Made by a program: the position numbers and the translations under genes. From contig JANQQS010000112.1 of the NCBI GenBank assembly GCA_028284955.1, forward strand, positions 1 to 39,954: DNA of 39,954 nucleotides, written 5' to 3'. The notes under the pieces were generated by a model that had not been told where the DNA came from, made no database searches, and was given only the letters and a program-made list of their open reading frames with translations. This document shows, one piece after another, positions 1 through 8,737 of this stretch (the first letter of the stretch is position 1; every line of letters begins with the position of its first letter). This DNA is from Myxococcota bacterium. Lineage in GTDB: Bacteria; Myxococcota_A; Polyangia; Polyangiales; Houyiibacteriaceae.

Positions 1-2
1 CT

Positions 3-157
3 GAATCTGACACCGACACGGGTGCAGACGCCGAGACCGATGCACAATCAGATGCCGAACCCGATGCCGAACCAGATTCTGCATCCGCATCGGAATCGGA
101 ATCGGAATCTCCCTCCGCGTCTGATTCTGAATCAGCGTCGGCGTCGGCGTCGGTATC
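3..157. repeat. Low-complexity Ser/Asp/Ala/Glu dipeptide-coding tract at the left edge
   Basis: The tract is built from short GAT/TCG/GCA-type codon repeats and reads as acidic Ser/Asp/Ala/Glu dipeptides on both strands: ESDTDTGADAE-like on plus, DTDADADADSESDAE-like on minus. Such tracts are common as linkers or tails of surface lipoproteins in Myxococcota. The plus frame has no stop until 545, but that extension runs antisense through a convincing PEGA lipoprotein gene. The minus frame could start only at an ATG at 235-233 inside that gene and then lacks a signal peptide. The tract may belong to a gene that continues to the left of the window, or be a frame-shifted tail of the PEGA gene. 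The coding strand cannot be settled from this window. Confidence 0.4.
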
Positions 158-164
158 CGCTAGT

Positions 165-485
165 CTACGGCGGAATCGGGCGGAGTTTGATCCGCAACGT
201 CGTTTCCCCAGGGGGCACGTCGATCTGGAGGTCATGCGGAAAATGGCCGCTCGCTTCCACGGTGACATCGTGTGTTCCTGGCTCGAGCGCTTGAGGGCGA
301 ACGGCCAGCACTTTTGCGGACGCGGCGTATTCGTCGTCTATGAAGACGTCGGCACGCGACGGTTCGACGATGATGCGAAGATGGCTCGGTGTTTCTCGAA
401 CGCGGTTGAGCTCGCACGACGCGCCGAGCAGCACAAACCAGGCTGCGACCCCGATCACGCCAACGCCGGTTTCCGGGCGAGCCAT
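165..485 (-). CDS. Small PEGA-domain lipoprotein
   Basis: This 106-residue protein begins at an ATG giving MARPETGVGV, then a hydrophobic stretch ending in the lipobox LGASC (Cys about residue 24), so it should be lipid-anchored. Residues of about 36-104 form one PEGA-type beta domain, with a short strand IIVEPSRADVFIDD, then LEPGTHDVTVEASG and PPGETTLRIKL, the usual pattern of this repeat. PEGA domains occur on surface proteins and bacterial kinases and are thought to be extracytoplasmic interaction modules. A longer in-frame start at 548 would overlap guaA and bury the signal peptide, so 485 was chosen. The gene follows guaA by 14 bp and may be co-transcribed with it. No substrate or partner is evident. 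Confidence 0.8.
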   Translation of the reverse strand: MARPETGVGVIGVAAWFVLLGASCELNRVRETPSHLRIIVEPSRADVFIDDEYAASAKVLAVRPQALEPGTHDVTVEASGHFPHDLQIDVPPGETTLRIKLRPIPP

Positions 486-499
486 GGCGCCTGCTCCCG

Positions 500-2047
500 T
501 TACTCCCACTCGATGGTGGACGGAGGTTTGGTCGAGATGTCGTAGCAAACCCGGTTGCAGCCTCGAACTTCGTTGATGATTCGGCTTGAAATGCGGGCCA
601 GCAATTCATGGGGCAGACGCGCCCAATCTGCCGTCATCGCGTCTTTCGATTCGACCGCGCGAATCGCGATGACTTGGTCGTAGGTTCGCTCATCACCCAT
701 CACCCCCACCGTCCGTACCGGCACCAGGACGCAGAAGCTCTGCCATAGTTTTTCGTAGTATCCGGCGGCGCGAATTTCCTGGTCCAAAATCGCGTCCGCG
801 TCGCGGAGCACGTCGAGCCCTTCACGGGTAATCTGCCCTGGGCACCGCACTGCGAGCCCGGGCCCAGGAAAAGGCTGACGCCAGAGCACATCCCGCGGCA
901 TTCCCATCGCCGCCCCCACCTCGCGCACTTCGTCTTTGAACAACAAGCGAAGCGGTTCCACGAGTTTTAGATGCATGCGCTCAGGCAAACCACCCACGTT
1001 GTGGTGGCTCTTGATCACCGCGCTTGGCCCCTTAAACGAAACGCTTTCAATCACATCGGGATAGAGCGTTCCCTGCACCAGGAAATCTGCTTTTTGAGAA
1101 AGCTTCTCCGCTTCTCTCTGAAATACGTCGACAAATACTTTGCCGATGATTTTGCGCTTTTGCTCAGGGTCGACGACCTCGTGCAATGCGCTCAGAAACT
1201 CTTCGGACGCATCCACCGCGACCAGGTTCAGATGGAAGCGATCGCGAAACGTGCGCGCAACTTCTTCGGCTTCGTGTTTTCGAAGCAGTCCGTTGTCGAC
1301 AAATACGCAGGTCAAACGGTCTCCAATGGCCTGCTTGACGAGCATCGCAGCCACCGCCGAATCCACGCCTCCCGACAAACCACAGACCGCGTGCCCTTCG
1401 CCGATCTGGCGGCGAATATCCACCACCGACCGCTCGACAAAGTTCTCCGGGGTCCAATCGGCCGCACAGCCCGCGGTCTCGAGCAAGAACGCCTGCAGCA
1501 TGTCCGCACCGCGCGGCGTATGACCGACTTCGGGATGAAACTGGAGCCCGAATATTTCACGTTCTCGATGCGCAATCGCCGCGAACGGCGCGTTCGGTGT
1601 TCGCGCAAGAACTTCAAACTCCGTCGGCAATCGGGCGACGCGGTCCCCATGGCTCATCCAGACGTCGGTCGACGATCCGGCCGCAAGCGGAGCAAACGGC
1701 CCCCGAGACTGTACGACTTCGACCGACGCCGGCCCGTACTCGCGCTCGGTCGCTTTCTCAACCTCGCCCCCGAGTAGGTGCACGGTCAGCTGCATGCCAT
1801 AACAAATGCCCAGCACGGGAATGCCAAGCTCGAATACCCCAGCATCCACCGTCGGCGCACCCGAAGCGAACACGCTCGCCGGGCCCCCTGAGAGAATCAG
1901 CGCACGCGGCTCGAGGTCTCGAATCTCCTGAAGCGAAAGCGTGCAGGGGTGGATTTCGCAGTAAACGCGCAACTCGCGAACGCGTCGAGCGATCAGCTGA
2001 GTATACTGCGAACCAAAATCGAGAATCACTACTGCCGAAGTCGACAT
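500..2047 (-). CDS. guaA: GMP synthase (glutamine-hydrolysing)
   Basis: GuaA converts XMP to GMP using ATP and ammonia released from glutamine, the last step of guanine nucleotide synthesis in the cytosol. The 515-residue product has the full domain order. An N-terminal class I glutamine amidotransferase has the nucleophile in GICYGMQ (Cys about 82) and His/Glu in FHPEVGHT (about 171 and 173). The ATP-pyrophosphatase domain has the P-loop SGGVDSAV (about 225-232). The C-terminal dimerisation domain ends in the typical STKPPSTIEWE. The ATG at 2047 (MSTSAVVILDFGSQ) was preferred to an in-frame GTG at 2062 because family members begin close to the VILDFGSQ strand. It lies upstream of the PEGA lipoprotein gene and looks complete and functional. 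Confidence 0.98.
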   Translation of the reverse strand: MSTSAVVILDFGSQYTQLIARRVRELRVYCEIHPCTLSLQEIRDLEPRALILSGGPASVFASGAPTVDAGVFELGIPVLGICYGMQLTVHLLGGEVEKATEREYGPASVEVVQSRGPFAPLAAGSSTDVWMSHGDRVARLPTEFEVLARTPNAPFAAIAHREREIFGLQFHPEVGHTPRGADMLQAFLLETAGCAADWTPENFVERSVVDIRRQIGEGHAVCGLSGGVDSAVAAMLVKQAIGDRLTCVFVDNGLLRKHEAEEVARTFRDRFHLNLVAVDASEEFLSALHEVVDPEQKRKIIGKVFVDVFQREAEKLSQKADFLVQGTLYPDVIESVSFKGPSAVIKSHHNVGGLPERMHLKLVEPLRLLFKDEVREVGAAMGMPRDVLWRQPFPGPGLAVRCPGQITREGLDVLRDADAILDQEIRAAGYYEKLWQSFCVLVPVRTVGVMGDERTYDQVIAIRAVESKDAMTADWARLPHELLARISSRIINEVRGCNRVCYDISTKPPSTIEWE

Positions 2048-2101
2048 GCCGAGCTCTATCACGCCGCAACAATCAAGGCTATAGGGAGCCCTTTCCGAGG
2101 A

Positions 2102-4756
2102 CTACGAACCTCCCGAAACGACTTGTACTCCGTCGACAAAGCTGAGCGCATTCGACGGTCCCTGCGGCGAAAATTGTAACTGCAAGCTTCCCGCGGATGC
2201 GCCGCTCGGCCAAGGAATGGCGCCCGTGAGCGGCCGCGGCACCGTGCTCACTCCCTGCACCACGTAGCGTACGGTTCTGCGCGTTCGATCCAAAACAATA
2301 TGCACTCGGCTCCATTGGCGCGAAGTGATCGGGACCGAGGTCGCTACCCAACGTCCTCGCCAGAAACGCCAGACGCCCGTTGCGGTGTCCGCGAACAGCC
2401 CACCGATGATGGTACCCGAACCGTCTCTCACCAGCGTCGCAATGCCGCCGTGCGCTTCGCTCCATACATTCGCGTCGATCGCAACGGATGGACCGGTGAA
2501 GCGGGTAATGAGCCCCGAAAACACTCCGTGACCTCGAGGCGAGCGAGACAGCATCAGCGCGTTCACGTCGTCGCCGTATGAGTTCAGATGACTGACCCGA
2601 AAGCGTCCCGCTTCGCCCGACACATCCCACTTTGGTCCTTTCTGCGGAGCTCGTCCGGTAATCGCCGCGCTGACCGGATGCGCAAGAAAGCTATCCTCGA
2701 GCAGCACCGTCGGCGTCTTCACCGAAGCAAAGCGGTCGCGCAGGTACCAACGAAGCTCGACGTCATCAATGAACGCCTTGCCCCCGCTGCTGCGAAACTC
2801 GAGCTCGTCAAACACATTTCGAAACGATCGATAAGGAACCGAGGCGCGCAGCGTGGAGCTACCGATACGAATGCTATATGTTCGCCGCGGAATCGAAGCG
2901 GAGAGCACCACCTGAGTCCACCGCCGCGGCGCGGGATTGGGCACCTGCGAATCGACCCATACACCGTCTTGCACGTAGTGGATGGTCCCTTTTTGAGCAT
3001 GAAACCACACCGCAATCGGCAAACCTGCGCGCGCGTTGTCGCGCATCGCCACGACCGCGCCCGAGTTCACGCGAGACAGGTAGACCGAGCTAATGAGAGA
3101 CGCGGTCCCGTCTGAAATCGACGGATCGAGCGCGGTCGGTGAAGCCCCACCGGAGGTCGACAGATGCCGCGCACGCACGATGATGTCCGGAGGAATCTCG
3201 AGCGCGCCGCCCGAACTTTGTGACGGCGAAGATACCCATCGCGCGCCGGGCTGATTCGGCCCGGCATCGATGGGTGTCCACCAGCCCGGAGAGGCACGGA
3301 GGTGAGGAACGTGTCGCGGGTCGCCTTTGCCGCCTCGTACCCCGGGGGAGTCATCGGGAAACCCTTCGAAGCTTTGCGCGATGTACCGCACGTAACCGAG
3401 CGCGCGCCAATCTCGTTGCCACTGGCTCCATCGTTGCCACCACGCCCACGCGATCGCTTCTCCAGTCATATCGGTGCGCCAAGCATCGACCGATGCAGGC
3501 AAGGCTCGGTCACGATGCACGAGCCCTCCCGCCTTGGCGAGCAGTGCCTTGGGCGCAACGGTATCGCGATATTGATCAAAGACCTCGTCCGGAGCGACGC
3601 CCGTGCCGCTCAGCGAATCGGTCAGGTAGCCTTTGGAGCCTCGGCCGGAATCAAACCCTCCAGACAGATCGGCGTTCAGCACCAGCGCCTGCACCGAACC
3701 GTTGAGCAGCCAGTTTCGCCACTGAGCGGCCATGTTCCCGATGGACGGACCGAGGTAATTTCCTCCCGGAATCTGAACCCCGACGCGAATCCCTGGCGAA
3801 ACCTGGTCAAGCGCTCTCCGGAGCTCCACGAACAGTCGCGACAGGTATGTTCCCCGCATCTGTCGCCAGTGCTCGACCGCGCGATCGCGACTTGAAAACG
3901 AACGGCTGCGAAAATCGAAGCGCGGATCGGCGAGAATATCGGTCCCGTAGCGACGCCGCATGTCTTGTACCACGACGTCGTTGAAGCCAAACTCATCGCC
4001 GTGTAGCGCGGAAGGCTGCCCCTGATCGGCTTCGGTGCGCAAACCCACCAAAATATTTCGGACGCCGAACTCCGGCCCGGCGAGCAGCGCCACACGGTCG
4101 ACGATGTCCGCGCGAACCGCTTCGTAGCCGAGCTCGGGCACCATATAGTACCGCTTGCGTTGTGATCGATCGACGACCAGGTATTCAGGGTGATCGAACA
4201 CAATATTCGACTGATGTCCCCAGTCGGAACGACCGTATTGCGTTTGGGCCGGCATGCCTTGGGCAAACACAATGGGAAGCCACGCCCAGAAATCGAGACC
4301 CGCCTGAGCGGCGGCACCGCGCATCGTCCGCAAAGAGTTGAACGTGCGGTCAAGCCCCGTCGCGTCGTCGATCAGCTTCTGACGAAGCGCCGATGCGTCC
4401 GGGTTGAGCGTCGTGAACTCGGGTCGACCGATAAGGGTCATGTTGGTACGAAACATCAACCCGGAGAAACCGCGACCCCGAACGCGGCGCGCAAACTCCG
4501 CCATCGCGGCCGGGCTGCCCATGCCCGCGTCCGTACCCCCGAACACCCAGCTAAAGTCGCCCCAACCTACGATCGCGTAGCTGCGGTGAATACGGCGGGA
4601 CGAAGATGCGCTCAGCGGAGAGGATTCTCCGTCCTCGGAGGGATCCGCCGAAGACTCTGTTCCTTCTGAGCCAGCGTCTAGTTCGTCTCGCACATGCGGG
4701 TCGGCCGGATGACATCCGGCAAGCACCCACAGCAGCACAACAACGAGACGCTTCAA
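2102..4756 (-). CDS. Large lipoprotein with glycosidase-like barrel and beta-sandwich tail
   Basis: The 884-residue product starts at a TTG (MKRLVVVLLWVLAGC), giving a clean lipoprotein signal with Cys15, then a Ser/Asp/Glu-rich linker to about residue 55. Residues of about 58-480 alternate strands and helices like a TIM barrel of the putative glycoside hydrolase (GHL10/DUF187-like) type. Segments include YAIVGWGDFSW, LDFWAWLPIVFAQ, a PELGYEAVRADIVDRV helix, NILVGLRTEADQG (possible acidic catalytic residue) and IRVGVQIPGGNY. From about 600 to the end, two beta-rich segments resemble concanavalin-like sandwiches (WTQVVLSASIPRRTYSIRIG; WSRVHIVLDRTRRTVRYVV). A role in polysaccharide binding or cleavage at the outer membrane is inference. 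It lies 54 bp upstream of guaA on the same strand. Confidence 0.6.
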   Translation of the reverse strand: MKRLVVVLLWVLAGCHPADPHVRDELDAGSEGTESSADPSEDGESSPLSASSSRRIHRSYAIVGWGDFSWVFGGTDAGMGSPAAMAEFARRVRGRGFSGLMFRTNMTLIGRPEFTTLNPDASALRQKLIDDATGLDRTFNSLRTMRGAAAQAGLDFWAWLPIVFAQGMPAQTQYGRSDWGHQSNIVFDHPEYLVVDRSQRKRYYMVPELGYEAVRADIVDRVALLAGPEFGVRNILVGLRTEADQGQPSALHGDEFGFNDVVVQDMRRRYGTDILADPRFDFRSRSFSSRDRAVEHWRQMRGTYLSRLFVELRRALDQVSPGIRVGVQIPGGNYLGPSIGNMAAQWRNWLLNGSVQALVLNADLSGGFDSGRGSKGYLTDSLSGTGVAPDEVFDQYRDTVAPKALLAKAGGLVHRDRALPASVDAWRTDMTGEAIAWAWWQRWSQWQRDWRALGYVRYIAQSFEGFPDDSPGVRGGKGDPRHVPHLRASPGWWTPIDAGPNQPGARWVSSPSQSSGGALEIPPDIIVRARHLSTSGGASPTALDPSISDGTASLISSVYLSRVNSGAVVAMRDNARAGLPIAVWFHAQKGTIHYVQDGVWVDSQVPNPAPRRWTQVVLSASIPRRTYSIRIGSSTLRASVPYRSFRNVFDELEFRSSGGKAFIDDVELRWYLRDRFASVKTPTVLLEDSFLAHPVSAAITGRAPQKGPKWDVSGEAGRFRVSHLNSYGDDVNALMLSRSPRGHGVFSGLITRFTGPSVAIDANVWSEAHGGIATLVRDGSGTIIGGLFADTATGVWRFWRGRWVATSVPITSRQWSRVHIVLDRTRRTVRYVVQGVSTVPRPLTGAIPWPSGASAGSLQLQFSPQGPSNALSFVDGVQVVSGGS

Positions 4757-4852
4757 CTTCGTGGCCTACAGGTAAGTATGTAGCATACCTGCGTCGTCGG
4801 AGCCTTCCCTTTTTGGAACAGTACCGCCGTCTTGCAAAGGCACTTTTCTCGC

Positions 4853-5680
4853 TCAAGGGCGGAAGAGCCAAGCCCAGCGATAACGCACGCCCAATCCAAA
4901 ATCGCCACCCGCGATCCCGAAGTCATCGCGGGTCTTGATAGGAGGCAGGAAGGTCAGCCGAACCTGTAAGGAATCCCACAAACGAATCCGTACGATAAGC
5001 CCCGCACGCACGACCACTAGATCGCGCGCCGGGTTGCCGACGAGCTCTACGCTGGGAGCGATCCTGGCTTCCGAACGGCGTCGCAGCCGAAACCCGTAGC
5101 CCGCGCGCGCGCGCCAAACGTGCGGCGGATCGAGCACAACGCGAATGCGCTCCTCGAACACAAACTGATCTTCGGGCACTCCCACCACCGCGGAGTAGGC
5201 CACCTCGCCAAGAATCCCGCCGGGACCCGCGGGTATGTCGTAGGTCAGCTCGGTTTCGAACACCCAATATCTCGCTCGTCCATCGTTGCGCACTAAAAAA
5301 TCGATTTCGTCGACCTCGTTTTGCGGAGCCAAGAACGAACGCTGCAGCGAACGCACATAGCGCGCGCCGCCACGAAGATTGACCCAAGGAAGCTGAAACC
5401 GAACGCCACCGTATCCGCCCAACGAGCCTACCGACAAAATGGGATCCGCCTCAATGCCCAGCCACCGCTCATGAGCGTGGCCCCACCCAAGCGATAGGCG
5501 AACGCGAGCAAACGCGACGCCTAAATCCGCGCGGCCAAGCACGAAGCCGCTCGGATAGGGCCGCTCCCAAGAGGGAGCGTTCTCCTCCGCTGAACCAGAC
5601 TGCGGGAACACAATCACGCAAAACAGCACGAAGATACCGAAACGCGTCCTTGTTGAATGCGCTCTACTCCCGTTTTTCAT
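4853..5680 (-). CDS. Secreted, probable outer-membrane beta-barrel protein
   Basis: This 275-residue protein has a Sec signal peptide (basic start, hydrophobic FGIFVLFCVIVF, cleavage near SGSA-EEN at about 31). The rest alternates short amphipathic strands with aromatic residues, for example VRLSLGWGHAH, GGVRFQLPWVNLRGGARYV and FGLGVRYRWAWLFRP. The C-terminus ends in a strand finishing with an aromatic and a proline, as in many outer-membrane barrels. No enzymatic motif was found and I do not recognise a named family. It starts at an ATG at 5680 and is separated by about 90 bp from the PAP2 gene upstream on the same strand and from the large lipoprotein downstream. Confidence 0.6.
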   Translation of the reverse strand: MKNGSRAHSTRTRFGIFVLFCVIVFPQSGSAEENAPSWERPYPSGFVLGRADLGVAFARVRLSLGWGHAHERWLGIEADPILSVGSLGGYGGVRFQLPWVNLRGGARYVRSLQRSFLAPQNEVDEIDFLVRNDGRARYWVFETELTYDIPAGPGGILGEVAYSAVVGVPEDQFVFEERIRVVLDPPHVWRARAGYGFRLRRRSEARIAPSVELVGNPARDLVVVRAGLIVRIRLWDSLQVRLTFLPPIKTRDDFGIAGGDFGLGVRYRWAWLFRP

Positions 5681-5771
5681 GCTAAAAAATCTGTGCCTGT
5701 GCGAAAATTGCAGCTTCTGTGCTCCGTATCCGCGAAAGATGGTTGATTCTGCAAACGATCACGAGAGCTCA

Positions 5772-6710
5772 CTAGAGCAGACCCGTCACGCCAAGACCCA
5801 CGCCGAACGGCGTCACGAAGATTCGCTGCGGCGCTCGGTCGCCCCGCAGGCTCGAGACGTTGTCGTCGCCGCGATGGATAGGCTTTCGGTAGTGGAACAC
5901 CCAGGGAATGAACAAGCCCGAAGCGGTGCCCACAGCCGCGCCCATGAGCACGTCGCTTAGGAAATGCTGATCGGCCATGACGCGAAACAAACCCGTAGCG
6001 CCAGCGGCCAGCATCATTCCCGCGCAAGGCGCGATTTCGGATCGCCCTCCCCCGTGGATCGGAACGTAGGCGTGATGCATGCAGGTCGCTCCCGCGGCGG
6101 TGAATGCGATCGCGGCGTGGCCGCTAAAGAAACTGCGAAAACGATTTCCTCCATCGCATTCGTCGGACTCGAGCGGCAAATCGTTGCCGCATACGCGAAC
6201 GAAAGGTCGCTCGCGGCTCGTTGTGACTTTGGTCACGCCCATGATCGCGGCGGTCACCAGCATCGCCTCCATGGTCGCCAACGTCAGCTGAACGCCAACC
6301 TTGGGGCTCTCGCGCACCCACGCACTCATGAGCAACGCATCGATCAGATACGGATAGGAAATAGTCAGCGAAAGCAATGCATCGCTCGTATCGCGCACCA
6401 CCTGGCGCCCAAATGAGCGTGGCACCCGCAGCGCGTCGCGCGACGATTCGTCGAAACTGTTGCGCCGCTGCCAATGATCCGAGCGAGGCCCAATCACCAG
6501 CGACGCCACGAGCGCCGCAAACGACGTTCCTGAAACGACTATCTCAGCCGCGCCAAACTCGGGATACGGCCATTCCAGCGCAGCATGGGACGCGGGTTCA
6601 GGCGCCGCACGGCTCGCTTTCGGGTCCTCGTCAGCCGCGGCGTGCCGCGGAACCCACATCGAAACCAACATCCCAATCGCAAGCCAAGCCCTGTGACAAG
6701 TCGTACTCAA
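5772..6710 (-). CDS. PAP2-family phosphatase, exported
   Basis: A membrane or periplasmic phosphatase of the PAP2 superfamily, which dephosphorylates phosphatidate, isoprenyl pyrophosphates or similar lipid phosphates. All three signature motifs are visible: K-x6-RP (K161...R168-P169 in KVTTSRERP), SGH (S196-H198 in SFFSGHAA), and R-x5-H-x3-D (R243...H249...D253 in FRVMADQHFLSD). A signal peptide at the N-terminus (LAIGMLVSMW, then RHAAA) fits export. The first start is a TTG at 6710; an ATG at 6671 would shorten the signal peptide too much, so TTG was kept. The gene lies 21 bp after the patatin gene, in the same frame as its stop codon, which suggests co-transcription with the lipid-oxidation block. 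Confidence 0.85.
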   Translation of the reverse strand: MSTTCHRAWLAIGMLVSMWVPRHAAADEDPKASRAAPEPASHAALEWPYPEFGAAEIVVSGTSFAALVASLVIGPRSDHWQRRNSFDESSRDALRVPRSFGRQVVRDTSDALLSLTISYPYLIDALLMSAWVRESPKVGVQLTLATMEAMLVTAAIMGVTKVTTSRERPFVRVCGNDLPLESDECDGGNRFRSFFSGHAAIAFTAAGATCMHHAYVPIHGGGRSEIAPCAGMMLAAGATGLFRVMADQHFLSDVLMGAAVGTASGLFIPWVFHYRKPIHRGDDNVSSLRGDRAPQRIFVTPFGVGLGVTGLL

Positions 6711-6731
6711 CCGCGTGATTCTAACAGCGAG

Positions 6732-7742
6732 TCAACGCGCTTGCGATACAAGGAGATCGACAAATGTGTCGAGGCGGTCTTCGTTGTCGACCACTGCCGC
6801 GGTTCCTGCGGCGTCGAGCTCCTGCATATTGTCCACGTCGACGTTGTCGAGGTCGGCGTTTTTCTCGGGCAATCGCGTGTCGATACGCAAGTACTGAGAG
6901 GGCGCGTTCACCGCGTCGAAGATTTGTCGCAACTGAAAATCGACTGTTTCGCCGACGGCCGACATCATCACATTCACGATCGGCTTGGTCCATTCAGCAA
7001 GCCCCCACCCTTTCGCATCCTCGTAAGGATAGACGCGTTCGTGGGTGCCCGTGCCGAGGGAGAGAATGGCCATCTGCACCGCAGTCTTTCCCACAAACCG
7101 ACGCACTTCGGCATAGGCGCAGAGCGCCGGGTTGCTCGCGAACACGCCGCCGTCCACGAGAGTGTAGGTTTCGTCGGCGTCGGACCGAATCCGCGCGCAT
7201 TCAAAATACGTCGGCGCGGCAGATGTGGCGCGGGCGACGTCGCGCAATCGGAAGTTCCGATGGGCATCCCCCTGCGCACGATGCTGAGTAAAAAAGTGAG
7301 TCCGTCGTCGCTCGAGGTCGTACGCGGTAATCAAACTCGGCTTGAGCAAATCCGAAAGCTTGAGGTCGCTCAGGTAGGTGTCGAGCACGTTCTCGAGACC
7401 TTCGGCGGGGTATCTCTCGTCGAGCAGGCCCCATGCCGAACGCACGCGGTGCCACACCGAGGCATCGAAGATTTCGCGGCCGCGCTCGTAGTAGAGCTCG
7501 AGCGCTTGGCTCGCGCAAAAGCGTGGTCGCTCCGGGTCCTCTGCCCCCGGAGTGAGAAACACGCAGGTTAAGATGCCGCCCGTGCTTGTGCCCGCGATAA
7601 AGTCAAAATAGTCCGAGATGCATGCATCAGAACGCCCCGATGCTTCTCGGATTTTTTTCTCAAGAGCAATCAGCACGCGGGCCGGAATAATGCCGCGAAT
7701 GCCGCCGCCATCGATCGAGAGAATTCGATAAAGCTGCCCCAC
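6732..7742 (-). CDS. Patatin-like phospholipase
   Basis: This 336-residue protein is a cytosolic patatin-family acyl hydrolase, expected to release fatty acids from phospholipids or other esters. It has the oxyanion loop DGGGIRG (about 11-17), the nucleophile elbow GTSTGG (Ser about 53) and the catalytic Asp in LVDGGVFASNP (Asp about 197), so the Ser-Asp dyad is intact. It lacks a signal peptide. It starts at a GTG at 7742 with a GAGAGGG ribosome site inside the end of the upstream gene, whose TAG stop is only 2 bp away, so translation is probably coupled. Patatins can also be effectors of CBASS defence, but no nucleotidyl cyclase gene is nearby. Its setting among oxidases suggests it feeds fatty acids to them, which is inference. 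Confidence 0.92.
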   Translation of the reverse strand: MGQLYRILSIDGGGIRGIIPARVLIALEKKIREASGRSDACISDYFDFIAGTSTGGILTCVFLTPGAEDPERPRFCASQALELYYERGREIFDASVWHRVRSAWGLLDERYPAEGLENVLDTYLSDLKLSDLLKPSLITAYDLERRRTHFFTQHRAQGDAHRNFRLRDVARATSAAPTYFECARIRSDADETYTLVDGGVFASNPALCAYAEVRRFVGKTAVQMAILSLGTGTHERVYPYEDAKGWGLAEWTKPIVNVMMSAVGETVDFQLRQIFDAVNAPSQYLRIDTRLPEKNADLDNVDVDNMQELDAAGTAAVVDNEDRLDTFVDLLVSQAR

Positions 7743-7744
7743 CG

Positions 7745-8710
7745 CTAGGCCCTCTCACGAGGAACCACGCAATCCTCGGTGCACTGAAAATGCTCGTACC
7801 ATTGGTGGGCACGAATGCGGGTGGGGAACTCTCCCTGTTCGGCGTCGGCATGATCGGTGGGGTCGGTCTTGATCATGCAGCGGGCATCGATGCGGCTTTC
7901 TTCAAAACCATCCACCACGACCTCGCAGCGGTACTCCTGACCGGGACTGAGCGCCGCCGAGCCCAGCATCTTGAGCTCCACCACAGCGGTTTGCCCGCTC
8001 GCCAAGTCGACCGTCGGCGGAGAAGCGTTGAGCGACGCCGCGGCTCCTCCAGGGCCAACCCAGGGAGTCGATGCAATGGCGAAGGATCGCGTCTCTGTGC
8101 CTTCGTTTCGAATGGTCAGGCTCGCGGTTGGCTCCACGCCGCGCTCGATCTTCCAATCGATGCTCGGCTTCACGCGTGGCTTGCCAAAGTTGGCGACCGT
8201 TTTGACGCCTTTTCGATAGCCAGTTGTTTCCCCCGACTGGCTAACGGTGCATGAGTCGGTCGAGTCTTTGACCACGCTGCACAAAATCTTCACGCAGCGT
8301 TCCCATGTCGCCGAAAACAAAAACTCCGCGCGATAATCTTGGCAAGCGGTAAGCTGGTCGCTGTTCTGCAGACGCAGCTTGACCACGGTTTGATCGCCAG
8401 GCGCCAAGTTCGCAGATGCCGGGCTTACGGTAATGGCCGCCGTGCCCGTGCCCGCACCTGCCAGCGGGGTGGTCTTAAACGAAAACGTTCGCGCTTGCTT
8501 CCCGGTATTGCGAACCACGACCGAGGCTTCGGGAGTCGCGCCGCGGCCAAACACCCATCGAATGGTGTCCACGCATCGCGGCGGGCACTCGGTTTCGGGT
8601 ATCGTGCACGGGGCGCACTCGTCTTCCTTGGCATGACGAATTGCTTCGAGAAGACCTTGCGTCATCTCACGCAGGTGGGTACCGAGGAAGATTTCAAGGA
8701 CAGAGCTCAT
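7745..8710 (-). CDS. Non-secreted protein with two Ig-like domains
   Basis: The 321-residue product has no signal peptide. A short N-terminal helical region (SVLEIFLGTHLREMTQGLLEA) leads to a small Cys cluster (CAPC, CPPRC at about 33-46). Two similar beta-sandwich domains follow, at about 50-150 and 175-275. Each has the pattern of an Ig-like or ASH-type repeat: VVVRNTGKQARTFSF / LTIRNEGTETRSFAI, then NLAPGDQTVVKLRL / DLASGQTAVVELKM, then a conserved Cys-x-(D/E)-YRxE segment. An excellent AAGGAAAAGG ribosome site precedes the ATG. It is the gene before patatin and follows another Ig-like protein gene, so the three probably act together. The function is unknown; a scaffolding or lipid-binding role is a guess. 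Confidence 0.7.
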   Translation of the reverse strand: MSSVLEIFLGTHLREMTQGLLEAIRHAKEDECAPCTIPETECPPRCVDTIRWVFGRGATPEASVVVRNTGKQARTFSFKTTPLAGAGTGTAAITVSPASANLAPGDQTVVKLRLQNSDQLTACQDYRAEFLFSATWERCVKILCSVVKDSTDSCTVSQSGETTGYRKGVKTVANFGKPRVKPSIDWKIERGVEPTASLTIRNEGTETRSFAIASTPWVGPGGAAASLNASPPTVDLASGQTAVVELKMLGSAALSPGQEYRCEVVVDGFEESRIDARCMIKTDPTDHADAEQGEFPTRIRAHQWYEHFQCTEDCVVPRERA

Positions 8711-8737
8711 AACCTTTTCCTTTTGAGGGCAACGAGA

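Noticed and set aside
3-545. Plus-strand frame continuing from the Ser/Asp tract
   Set aside because: It runs antisense through the PEGA lipoprotein gene, which has a clear lipobox and PEGA pattern.
971-1777. Long plus-strand ORF (268 codons) inside guaA
   Set aside because: It is antisense to guaA, which has all motifs of GMP synthase; the reading frame is a by-product of codon bias.
6732-7742. Patatin as a CBASS anti-phage effector
   Set aside because: No cyclic-nucleotide synthase or related defence gene lies nearby; the neighbours are oxidases and Ig-like proteins.
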